A stretch of 64,000 nucleotides of DNA from Linnemannia schmuckeri. Its lineage: Eukaryota; Mortierellomycota; Mortierellomycetes; Mortierellales; Mortierellaceae. Below are positions 43,612-55,051 of the stretch, one piece after another (position 1 is the first letter of the stretch; every line of letters starts with the position of its first letter). The notes under the pieces are model-generated. The model saw nothing but the letters and a program-made list of their open reading frames with translations. It did not search any database and was not told the origin of the DNA. A program made the position numbers and the translations under genes. Location of the stretch: contig JANATG010000004.1 in NCBI GenBank assembly GCA_029449235.1, forward strand, positions 248,001 through 312,000, written 5' to 3'.

Positions 43612-46600
43612 TTACATGCTGCCAAAGATCGAATCGACACTTCCAGCCTCCCCCGAGAACAACTGGTTAGGTGGTCGAACGCCACCGCTCAACCCACCCC
43701 TACCCAGTCCTTGGATCCCAATCCGGATCCCATCCACCATTTTTTCCTCTTCCTCATCCTCAATCCCCGAAACACCTCTCATCGACGACTGCTGCATCAT
43801 CATCTGCTCATCCTCTTGGCGCTTCAAGGACTCGAGGATACTCTCGCCTTCAAATGTGAACCCCTTGAAGTACTCCTGTTGCTGCCTCTGCTGCTGGGAT
43901 TGCAACTGCTGTTGCTGTTGCTGTTGTTGCAGTGCCCTGGCCCTGTGTGCTGTGATCGATCGCTGTAAACCCTGTCCTCCTCCCCCTGCGCCAGTTCGAG
44001 TCTGAGAGGGACTCCCAGGCTCACTCAGCGTGAACAAAGAATCGGTGCTGGGGGTCCGGTAACTACTCCAGCTGTTGCTGCTCCGTCGTCCACGAATGAC
44101 ATTTGGGCTGAGTGTGGCGTTGTCCCCCCGTATCTGCTGCTGACGATATAAGTTGGCAGCCCGCTGCTGCTGCTGCAATAAGAAACTACCTGCCTCGCCA
44201 TCCATCAATGTCGTTGTCGTGGTGGGAGACCCAGACGAGGAGAAACTGCTCCCGAACTTGCTATTGTGTTGCTTCATTCCAAGAGTCGCTGTCTGGTCCG
44301 TGAAATGGGCGTCAAAGTTCGAGACATCCAGATCGCCCATGACTCCGACGTGGGGTTGGAAGGGTGGAGTAACGTCACGGGTCTTGAGGCGCTCGAAATC
44401 GATCCCCTTGAAGAAGGGGTGGGCCTTGATCTGCGCCACTGCCTCGGCACCGCTAGGTCCAGAGCCAAGGCGCGTCTTGGGGTTCTTGTCTAGGAATCTC
44501 TGGATTAGATCCTGAGCGTTGGTGCTGATTCCCGTGCTGCTGCCGCCAGCGCCCTGGGTAGCAGCTGCGTCCGATGATGTAAGGTGAGCTCGGCGACCCT
44601 TACGCCCGTGTCCTGTTGGAATAGGTCCAAGCTGAGAGGGGAAGATGACGGGTTGATGAAGAATCTTGTGATAAGTGCCCTCAGTCCTAGTGTCCGCAAA
44701 TGGCGAGGCTCCGACCAACATCTCGTACAGCAACACTCCCAAAGACCACCAGTCCACTGCCTTTCCGTATCCAGTTCCCTTGACAATCTCCGGCGCCAGA
44801 TATTCGGTCGTCCCGCAAAACGTGTGTGTCCGCTCATCCTCTGTGACATTCTGCTTGCACAGTCCGAAATCTACAAGCACAATATGCCCTTGACTCGACA
44901 GCAGGATGTTCTCGGGCTTCAAGTCCCGATACACGACATTGCATGAGTGCAGATGCTCTAATGCCAGAACCAATTCTGCAACATAGAACCGAGCCCGGGG
45001 CTCCGAAAAAGTGCCCTCGTTCTGCATGTGGAAGAAGAGCTCTCCGCCGTTCATAAAGTCCTGGACCAGATAGAGTTTGGTGGGTGTTTGAAAGGAGAAC
45101 TTCAAGCCGACGATGAAAGGCGACTGCAGGGCTTGAACCAGGACGTTGCGTTCGGCGATGGTGTGCTCGACCTGCTTTTGCTCGATGACCTGCTTCTTAA
45201 CGAGCACCTTCATAGCGTAAATGCGTCCCGTGTCCTTCTTCCTGACTTGGTAGACCTTCCCGAACGATCCCACGCCCAACACTCTCAAAATGTCGAAATC
45301 CGATGTTGACAAGTGACGAGACTAAATATTCGGGGAAAAAAAAAGGGGGGGGGGGAATGTGAAATATAAGACTGTTAAATTGTAACCCTTTTGACCAAAC
45401 ATCAAAACATAATAACATCGGAGCAGAGGGGGGTCTGTGTACTGACTAATGCGCCACCAACTCCCTTCGTTTCACCGCAATTGATCAATGACCAATGATG
45501 CTGACAAGTGATATATCATTTGTCTTACCTCGATGGCTTGGTACTTGATCGTCACGCGGATCTCTCCTGTCACTCCTTGTTCACCTCCATCCTCACCATC
45601 ACGTCCCTGCAGGCGGAACCAAGAATCAATCATCCGGTTGTGGATCTCCGATGGCTTCAATTTGACCTGGCCCAAGAATCGCTTTCCAGGATCCTGATCC
45701 TCATCTACTGCTCCCGAATCATATATGGTGATTGAAATTTGTTGGTTCGGTCGCACAACATCGCTAAGTTTTTTTGTTACCAATGGGAGGGAGAGAACGA
45801 AGCGCAAAAAAAACAATGAGAATTTGGGGTTAAAAGGCTAGAGAAGAATAAAAGGGACATCATAGAAGAACAAACAACACACAAGAAAAGAAGTATGAAG
45901 TAATGTTTTGGGCTATTTGAATGTGCCAAGTCACAAAAAGGGCGCAGTTTGCTCTGGAATACAAAGAGGGATGCCCGCAAATGAATAATTAACAAACAAA
46001 TAAATAAGGGGTCCACCACAACAAGAAAACGTACAATTCAGCGTCTTGGCGCCATTTGGGGCTGCTGGCGGCCATGGCTCTGGCAAAGATGTCGTTCCCT
46101 CCTCGACGACCCATAGAGTTGGCCTCTAAGAGTGCTGGCTGAGTCATAAGCTCGTTCTGGTCATACTCGACTAGACAGTAGGGGCGCGAGATGGCTGCTG
46201 GGTTGATCAAGGTCAAGTTGCGTGCTTCGACAATCTGTAAAAAGAGATGTCCAACAGGTGATTTGGACGTCGATGCCGATTCTGTAACGGGAGTCGAAGT
46301 TCCCGATGCTGAGGGTGTTATCCGGAGGGTCGTTGAGGGAAGGACTTCTGTTTCCGCAGTTGCTCCCAAAGTGGCGTTGTTGTTGGATGCAGGTGTTGTT
46401 GATTTTGTTGTTGTCATTCTCGCTGCGGTATTAGTTGTTGATGTGGAAAAAGTACTCCTGGTCAAATTATCAATGGTAAGTCCTGATCCAGATAAGGCTA
46501 CGGTGCTCGATTTCTTGATAAGATAGTTGGAAGGATGGGTGGGGATGGAGATGGGCGATGAGACTCGCACTGGTTCATCTAATACGATTGGCTGCGGCCG

Positions 46601-47281
46601 AGCTGTTGCAGAGGTCGGTACAGCAGTAATTGTGTTTTGCTTTTGTTGTTGTTGTTGCTGCTGAAGTTGTGAGTTTGGAGAGGACGAGCCGATCTCCGCA
46701 TCCTGTTTCTTGGCACTTGAGTGACCAGTGTTTTGAAGGGTTCCTGCAGCTGGTAGTATTGTAGACCCGACAGATGAGGCAGAAGTGGAAGATCGATTGG
46801 GCCGAGAGGAGAGCGAGCGCCTTGATGATGATTTCGACGAACCATTGGAGTGGAAGGATGTGTAGGATGGGACATTGAAGGTGTGCTGGAGGGACTTGAG
46901 GGAGAAGGAAGGGGTGTGTTTGTGAAGCTGTTGTTTGAGTCGCTGGAGGTCTGGGAGGTGAAAATCGGGGAGTTGGATAGCGGGTAGCTCGCCTAGTTTC
47001 GATGACAGATCCATCCTGCTACTACTGTTGGCACCTGTGTTACTATTACTCGTGGTAGTGGTGGTACCAGGAAAAGGGGTAGTTGCGCTCCTTGTCGGAA
47101 GGAGAGGAGGTGTTTTTGTAGTAGGAATGGTAGAAGAGGAGGATAGTTTTGTGGGACCAGAGTGTTTTTTAGGTTGCCCGACTAGATCGCTTGCAAAAAC
47201 AGGTCTGGGATAGAAGGATGGGGAAGAGGTGGCAGAGGAGGAGACGGAGGAAGGAGGGGAGAAGAACCGTTGGGTACTCAT
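43612..47281 (-). CDS. sch9: C2 domain plus AGC protein kinase, Sch9/Sck1-like (1063 aa)
   Basis: Exons 47281-46035, 45763-45529 and 45321-43612 join to 3192 bases, 1063 residues. Residues 1-340 are Ser/Thr/Gln-rich and disordered. A C2 domain spans about 344-494 (starts GHLFLQIVEARNL, ends EIRVTIKYQAIEV), interrupted by two introns. The kinase domain follows: GVGSFG loop 510-515, Lys532 in YAMK, YRD with catalytic Asp627, DFG Asp645, and activation loop THTFCGTTEYLAPE with the PDK1-type Thr661. A 35-residue Gly/Thr-rich insertion sits after FPSQL. At about 978-986 is YFKGFTFEG, the hydrophobic motif (TORC-type site Thr983). C2 plus kinase, VYQVRKKDTGRIYAMKVL and TTEYLAPE point to Sch9/Sck1 rather than Ypk1, although Ypk1/Gad8-like kinases are the nearest alternative. 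Expected role: nutrient and stress signalling downstream of TOR. A Gln run precedes the hydrophobic motif. Confidence 0.9.
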
Positions 47282-50200
47282 TCCAAAGGCTGATCAGAGA
47301 TGGGTTGAGAGGGATGTATTTAAGTGATTCAGGGTGTTTGGTTGAATGGCTGGGTGGTTGAGTGTTTGGATTGATGCAGTAATGAGTAATGAGAGGTATG
47401 GGGTTTGAAGTTGATGGGTGAGACGATGCTTGACAAGGTGAGTTCAAGAGGAAGATAGACGAAGAGGGAAGGAAGGGACGTAAGCGTAATAAGAGAAGGC
47501 GGGAAGGGAGGAGGAAAGAAGGGAGGTAAAGTGAAGCAGTTAGCTCTGAAAAAAAGTAGAGAGTATGTGAGAGAGTGAGACTGAGAGTAAGAAGGAAAAG
47601 GTAAAGGGAAAAGGTGGACAAGAGCAACAAAGACGAAGAGTGAAGAATAAGAGTGAAGAAGAAGGGATCCAATTGGACACCATCACCCTTTCAATCACAC
47701 CTCCGAACAAGGCAGAACAATAGCACGGCGGGGGAAGAGTTGACCGTTCTTTTCTCCAATATTCAATTTTTGGTGGGTCAGGGTCACACACCCTTCTGCA
47801 GCACACACCCCTGCACTTTTGAATTGGCTTGCTGTCTTCTAATCTCAGCCCTTGGTGTCCCACAAAAATAAAAAACGACTCCTCCAAGTCCGAGGACGAC
47901 AGAGGACAGGAATGCACAAGGGCACTCTTTTCTGGGCAAAGCAAATCAAATCAAACATGTCTCTCAACCAACACCCTTAACTAGAGATCGTTAAAATTTA
48001 TTTTTTTATCTCTCTTCGTCCAGACTGCTGCTCTCAACACAACCCAAGACCTGGCCCTGGCCCAGCCCCAACAATTTTTATCTCAAACTACGACGATACA
48101 CGCAACAAAAAGCCATCCTTTTTTCTTTTCTTTTTTTTTTTTTTTTTTTTTTTTCTCGTTCTTTCTTCGCTTTTTGTGGTTCGTGATCAAAATGGATCCC
48201 ATTGACCTTTTTCCCTGTCTTTTTATCTTCGGCTACCCTTTTTTCTCTCTATCGCAATGGATGTAAACAAAGCAGCTAAGCAAAACAAAAGGGCTCCTTT
48301 TCCTTTATGTTCGGGCGTGTCCTCCTATGTGTACTCTTTGTCGCGTGCGGCGTGTAGGTATTGGTGTGTGCGTCCGTCTATCTATCTTTATTCCCACTAT
48401 CTCTCACCTTCCCTAGACCAAACCAAACGCGATTTCATCGGGATAGTACTATGAGCTCATCGCCTTCTAGTCGTCAACGAATGATGGGTGGGGACAATTC
48501 AACTTGTCGCCTCTTCTTCATTCCTCTATCGCACACACGCACACGTCCCTTTTAAATTATTGCCTTTTTCTTCCTACCACATATCACCATCTCAGTCGCT
48601 GGAGGGATTGAATGCAAAATACCAGCTATCTCGATTAATGATCTGTATTTTTATCATTTCTTTTGCCCCAGCCTTTTTTTCATTATTTCCACAAAGTGTT
48701 CACACCCCTGGTTTTCCCAATGTGCCTCCTGGACTCTGTCCTCTTCCTCTCGCATGACCTATGTGGACCGTGTTGGTGTTCGTGCCTCGTCGTTTTTTGT
48801 TTTGCTCGATGGTGTTTTCTATACTTTCAGGCATCTCGTAGTTGCGATCAGTGCATTACTCCTTTCGATTAATTGGATGCCGTGACTCTGGATAGATACA
48901 TAGGTCCAGGCCACCCTGGGGATCCGATACAGGCTTCCTTTCCCGATACGAAGTGGTAGTGCAACGCAAAGATGGCTTTGTTTAGATAGATTGACTTGAA
49001 AAGAACATAGTGTGAAGAGCAATAGGAAGGCACCACGACCATTACCTTGATTCACAGGCAGAAATAAACCATTAGATATGATTGCAGCATGTGCATGATA
49101 TTAAATACATATCACATGACAAGACTCATTTTTACGTGTTCCGAGTCGGAGTATACGTGCCATAGTGACTGTTTTCGCTACCATAACTTGGATAAGCCCA
49201 ACTGTGTCTTTTTCTCAGGCGAGAGAGTAAGCAGGGGTTGGGAGAGACACGCGGGTAATTAAGTAGTCCTTTTGAGATTATTATTCTCCGGCTCAACAAG
49301 CCTTTTCGCGGAGTATGGATAGATGTATATGTGTGTTGTATGTGTGCTGGTGTGTGTGTATGTGTGTGTATATGTGTGTGTGATGGGCGTGTAAGTGTAA
49401 GTGTAATGAGCGTGTAAGTGCAAGTGTAATGAGCGTGTAAGTGCAAGTGTAATGAGCTTTATGTCGCGAGATGCGAGATGGGATAACTAAACGACAAGCA
49501 CGAGGGAATCAAATCGAACCATATTCCTGCCTCTTGTATGAACTTGCTTCTGTATGAACATGAAAGGAAAGAGAGACAGAACGATGAACATAACACACAA
49601 CGACCACCATCCGACACATATGGAATAAAAAAGAAAGAAAAATGCTCTCGTTTTATTTATTTAGATGCCGTTCGTGCAACCGTTGTCCTCCTCTCTCTTC
49701 CTCTCTTCTTTTTCATCCCTTTCTCTCTTTTGTTCGATCATAGGCTAGGGGGATGGAGTAACATGCAAACAAATTCATCAGAGACAAGACACACAAACAT
49801 AAACTCAGTCGAATCTAAGGTCTAATTGCCTTTCAACGGACAGACGACCGATGAAGATGTTGCTTAACACCAAATGAGGGCTCTCAACCCACCTCTCTCC
49901 CTCCTTCCTCCTCACGCCCACACTTGCACTCACCAATACTCACCACCATACACCATCAAACTCAAACGAGAGAGTGAGTGTTTTGTTTGCTATTTGTTAT
50001 TGTTGTTGTTTCTGGATGTCTTGTTCATGGGCATGCAACTAGTAAGGCATTTTCCATCATGAGCTTCTCCTTTGCCTTGCCTTGCCGACCTTCCTTTCTT
50101 TCTTGCTTTCCTTGTTCCTTTCAGACAGAGACATGTACAAGCGAAATAGGGGATAGGGGTATGTATTTATGTCAACATACAAACATCCAGAAGAAAATAA

Positions 50201-50755
50201 TGCGCAATACCTTCTTTTATGTAATGAATGGCAGGCTGACAGCTGAAATACTCTACCAAGCATTTGACACAGAGCAGAGAAGCCAACCAGCTCAGACGAA
50301 AAATATTGAGTCCGAGGGGTCCCTGCGCACACTCATCCACTAACCCTTCCACTCATGCTCCTTTCTTCTTTACTCGGTGTGCAAGGAAGAGACAGGAAGA
50401 GAGGAGCAGCGTGGGTTGGAGGAGCAACAAAGACAAGTGAGGGCATGCGTTTATGTGTGTTTGTATGTATCTTCACTTGTCTCCTTCTATCCCCCTCCTC
50501 CCTTGTACCCTCACTTTTCCACCTCTCTTCCCCTTTCTCACTCTCCTCATTCCACCACCCATTGACCACCACACCCACTACTACATCCTCTCTCCTCCTC
50601 TCCTCTTCTCCTCTTTTGTTGATTCTCGCTCATTGTACATCACTCCAAGAAAAATAATTACAACTTTCTCACTTGACTATTTCCAGAAACACGGCCACCC
50701 ACCACCTTTTCTCAGCCCTTCTTCTTATCTTCCTGACCAACTCTTGCAGCGAACC
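47282..50755. other. Divergent intergenic region between the kinase and the Ser/Pro-rich gene
   Basis: About 3.5 kb. Contains the CT-rich leader of the kinase (minus sense, about 47290-47650), a T-run of 24 near 48130-48153, TG-repeat DNA at 49330-49382, a 23-base unit repeated three times (49388-49456), and CT-rich DNA at 50470-50630 that probably belongs to the 5'UTR of the gene at 50756. No coding region supported. Confidence 0.55.
49388..49456 (+). repeat. Tandem repeat, 23 bp x 3
   Basis: cgtgtaagtg[t/c]aagtgtaatgag is repeated three times in perfect register at 49388-49410, 49411-49433 and 49434-49456, with a single T/C difference in the first unit, directly after a TG-rich tract. Confidence 0.9.
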
Positions 50756-53700
50756 ATGTCCCCTCAGGTCAAGTCTGGAAAGGACTTTGACGAAGCACAC
50801 TCCACAAAGAGGAACCCCGCACCCCACTACGAGCCACAGCACCTCCCTCCTCCACCTCCAGCCCCTCGCCTCTCTCTACCAGCCCTCGGATCATTCACAA
50901 CTCCACCCACAACAACAATAACAACCCCTCACGACACCCCTTCCCCTTCTTCTTCCTCCTTCACCAACAACATAACAGCAAGTTCGACAACGTCTTCTCT
51001 TGATTATGACGATAGCTATACTGCCTTTTACAGTTCCATCCCCACTGTCGCTGACTCCATCTACACCGCAATAGTCCCCGCCACCAACCTTACCTCCTCC
51101 CCTCCCACAACCACAACCACATCAACGACCACACCAGCTTTGATACCAACAGCTACGAACAGTAATAATCCGTATCTGCACTACCCCTATTCAACGTCCT
51201 TCACAGCCTCGACAGAGTATCAGTACCATGCCTCGCTTGGGTCCAAAACCCCTATGCAAGTTGTCGCCATATCAAACCACAAACTCAACAGTGACATTTA
51301 CTCGACCCGGTCCCTCTCCATCCACCGTCGAATCTTGGTCAAGAACCTGCTCACATTGCTGTACGAGATGAACCCGATGCTCGACTGGTTCGATGACGGG
51401 TCGTCGGGTTATGATGTTGGAATGTATGAGGGCGATGAAGGCGATGTCTCGAACTCATCCGAGCCGTTGTTGGCAGAGGAGGAGCAGAACGGCTGGATCG
51501 AGCAGACCCTCAGTGCTGCAGGATTGAGCGACGATGATGATGAAGAGATAGTCAAGAAGATGAAGAAGCATGGCCGCTCTGACAAGGCAAAGACGACAAC
51601 AGAGAGCGCGGATGGACGGGGCTCTGTTGGTGGCGGCATCAGCAACAGTGATAGTGACAATAACAACAAGAAGAAGAACATTGCCGCCCCTGGATCAGGC
51701 GTTGACCAGTCTACGCCGAGCATTAAGGTAATTGTGAGCACTTTTATTTGTCTTTCTGTTTGTGTTCTATCTTTCTGAACTTCGGCTTTTGTTTTACTCA
51801 AACTCCTAACCATATGCAGTGTTCCCGCAACTAACCTCATTGGACTTGTTTCTCGACCGTTTTGATTACTTGCTGGAATCAGACTGGCCAGAACGCGTCC
51901 AGCTCCATCACAACCCCGCCGCCGCCACCAACACGTCCGACCCAAAACTCTGGCTCTTCTTCTTCGTCATCCATCAGCTCCGTCCTCCCCTCTTTCCCTC
52001 CCGCACCCACAAATCTTGCCTATTCTCTGCCCGCCCTTCCTGCTGCCCCATCTTCCCCAGCACCTCTCGCCCAAGTGCCTCAATCTCCGCCAAGGATGAC
52101 ATATACCCTGTCCCCTCCTTCGTCCTCCTCTTCGGCATCATCCACAACCTCGTCATCTTCCAGTGGATCTTATACAAGCTCTTCCTCGAGCGGCAGTCTC
52201 TCTTTGTCCAACAAGGCACTTCTCGCTCGACCAAAGTCGATTGAACTGCCTCAATCGCTCAACAACTATCTGTCTGCAGTCTTCGATGTCGACTGGTCTG
52301 TTGAACTGCCCACTAGGGAGGACTCGCTCTATACATTCAAAGGATCATCATTGTCATCTTCAACGCCATCACCGGGAACATCATCTTCTCCAGGAACATC
52401 GTCGTATCTGAATGGATCCCTGCTGTCATCAGCACCCAAACGACGGTCGTTCTCGTCCTCAACGTCCACGATCTCGTCATCGTCCTTTTCGACGCTCTCG
52501 AAGCACTCTACAACGTCTTCTTCGTCGTCATTGAGCAGTGTCGATTCGTGGAATAAGAGTCCTCCCATTGCGGCTACTGAGACTACTACCACCATAACAA
52601 CAGCACCACCACGTGGTATGGTGACTTCTGGAGAGATCATGGTCGCCAAATCGGTGCAGCAACCCTATCATGGAAACAGCCATGTGTCTTTGGTGACTCG
52701 TGGAGTGAACAGCGGAACTAATACTACTGGATCTGCAAAGTCCTTGCCATCCATTCGACAACAAAACACGCAGCGCGTGGCTGCTGGCACTGGACCTGTC
52801 CCGATCAAGGGTGGTGCCGTCCCTAGGGCTGGCGATGGACAGAATGCTCTCAAGGTCAACACCACCGCCAAAAACAACATCAACAACCATAGCTATAGTA
52901 GCAGCAACCGTCAGCCTGCTACCAACACGGGTGCTTCGCCATCCAAGCAAACAACTCGCAAGACTACCTTGGTTCCAGGAAGGAGGTCATCTCTGCAGCA
53001 CACTGGTCAGATGCCCTTAGCCTCGGGTTCCAGGAAGTCCCCCACCAGTGGGCCCATTGTTGTTGCTGGCAGTAACCCTACTCCAACCACCGTCACCATC
53101 ACCAAAATCAACACTACTAGTGTAGGCTCTGCAAACCCGGCCAACAGCGGCGCAAGCCCAACCTCGTCACCCCCGGCCAATGCGTCGTTTGCGAATGGAT
53201 ATCTCTCGATTGGCAGTAGTAACAACGGGACAGGAGGAGTACATGGTGGTCAGCAACAAGCCGGCCTTGGACCAGGATCTGGATCTGGATCGGGAGGCTC
53301 GGGATCACCCAGTATTGCTCGGAGAACATCTTCATTACAACCGAAGGAGCGACCTGCACTTGGGCAGAGGAACCCCAGTAGTGAAAATGTAGCTTCAAGC
53401 GCGGGCTTGCCTCGCCCTCTGTTGGCTAAGAGTTTCTCGTCGCCTATCGTCGTAGAAGCAGTAGGAGGCGGCGCTGCTGGGAACTTGACTTCACCTGCTC
53501 CACCGCCGTCATCGTTGCCTTTTACTGCTCCCCTGTCTGGAGCGATTACAGCGGGCGGCAACGGATACTACGACAGTCATCACAACCACCACCAACACCA
53601 CCAGAGCAATAGATCCAGTGCAGGAGGATTCCCTGTTGTCAGCTCTCGAAGTCATCCACAGGCACCTCGGAAGCTGACTGTCATGCCGCCCGTATCTCCA

Positions 53701-54720
53701 CCCGCCGGACCATCGAATACGTCCAACTTTATGCCCATTACCCCGCCCCGATCGCCATCTCGTGGTGCTACTACTGCATCGGTTTCGTCGTATGTTTTAA
53801 CACCTGCTCCTACGGTGTCATCTTTATCTTCTTATGGGTATTTGGCGTCGGGAGCACCGCTTCTCCCACCGCTGTTCCCTGTGCAGAATGAGGATCGCAA
53901 GTCGCCAGGGTCACCTACTACTTCGCAGTACTCGCGTCGATCACCACCACCCTCGTCTCCCTCTTCCCCCGCCAATGGACCACTGATTCACCAGTACCAT
54001 CACCACCAGCATCAGCAACAGCAGCAGAAGCAGCTCTTGTCACCTCCAAACGTTCATACCCGGTCCCACTCTGACGAGCAGATTCACTCTCGCTCGACGC
54101 CCTCCAATACTCCCGCTCCTACTCGCTCCTCTCCTTCACCCTCTCCACCTCCATCATCAACATCACCTTCCCCTACTGGCTCATCCTCTTCATCAACGGC
54201 GACGTCACTCTCGCACGGAAGCCAACCATCTCTCCTTACAACCACAACCGCCTCAACGACGACGAGATCTGCGGCCAGTTTTGGGACGAAGGCGTCGAAA
54301 TCTAGTCCGGATTTGACGATAGGATTGAGCTCGGATTGGTACTTTGTTAATGTTTCTGGGCAGACATCGGCAGAATTGTTGGCGCAGAGGCCGTTGCCGT
54401 CGTTGCCGCCGCAGTACCAGCCTTACGTGCAGCAGCAGAAGCAGAGTTATACTTACCAGCCCCTGAGTCATCAGCATCCCCAGCGCCAGCAGTCGTACTC
54501 CTATGGAGGAGGAGGGGGAGGAGCGGATAAGGCGTCGAGAGGCAGTGGTGGGTACAAGACTGGAATGACGAGCGCGCCTCTCCCACTCCCCCGGATTACC
54601 ATGTCCCCTCATATTGCTGGACCAAGTTCGAGTCAGAACAGTGGAAGTGGAGGAAGTAACCGGTGGGCAACTATGAAGACTATGTTTAGTCTCAAGACCA
54701 CTGGCCACGGCGGGAAATGA
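50756..54720 (+). CDS. Long Ser/Thr/Pro-rich disordered protein (about 1269 aa), function unknown
   Basis: Exons 50756-51727 and 51883-54720 give 3810 bases, 1269 residues. The intron (AAG|GTAATT to GAATCAG) keeps phase 0; an acceptor ten bases downstream is not excluded. Most of the sequence is low-complexity Ser/Thr/Pro/Gly. Four better conserved-looking islands stand out: residues about 180-205 (NSDIYSTRSLSIHRRILVKN, then LLTLLYEMNPMLDWFDD), an acidic region around 220-290 with a Lys-rich patch KKMKKHGR, a segment near 450 (PQSLNNYLSAVFDVDWSVEL), and the C-terminus (DLTIGLSSDWYFVNVSGQTS and finally NRWATMKTMFSLK). These may be short interaction motifs. No known domain, signal peptide or membrane segment. 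An intracellular scaffold or regulator is the likeliest type of function, but this is only inference from disorder. The ATG at 50756 is chosen because the frame upstream is CT-tract translation. Confidence 0.7.
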
Positions 54721-55051
54721 CTCTAGAAACTAGAGTGAAGAGGGAGGTTTTTTGTTGTTGGTATAGACGATAATGGTTTTTGTTATTCTTTGTTATCCCC
54801 TTCTGTTCTTTATTTTTATATGAACATGAACGACATTTGTTTGTGTTTAGAAATTAAAAGTATTGTTTTTGTAATCAACGAATCGACCATTTATTTTTTT
54901 TTTCTCGTCCTTGCGTTCCAGTTGATCCTGGGGTAAGAACTCCCCTCTGCGTCTTCTTTCTCAGAGGGCGCAAACTCGCCATCAGTTGAATCGCACCTTC
55001 CTCCTTCCCTCCTTCCCTCCATTCATCCTTCATTCATCCAACCTCCCGAAT
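54721..55051. other. Convergent 3' spacer
   Basis: About 330 bases between the convergent Ser/Pro-rich and Myb-like genes, AT-rich at 54770-54910; presumably overlapping 3'UTRs. Confidence 0.6.

Noticed and set aside
47169..47672. A minus-strand 167-codon frame overlapping the start of the kinase gene
   Set aside because: Leu/Ser/Pro-rich translation of the CT-rich 5' leader; the kinase start at 47281 is in another frame with domain support.
49320..49460. Possible CRISPR-like array at the 23-bp repeats
   Set aside because: The units are strictly tandem without spacers and lie in a eukaryotic intergenic TG-rich tract.
50453..50755. A 101-codon N-terminal extension of the Ser/Pro-rich protein
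   Set aside because: The extension is a translation of CT-rich leader DNA; a likely acceptor (ttccag at 50682-50687) suggests a 5'UTR intron. The ATG at 50756 is preferred.
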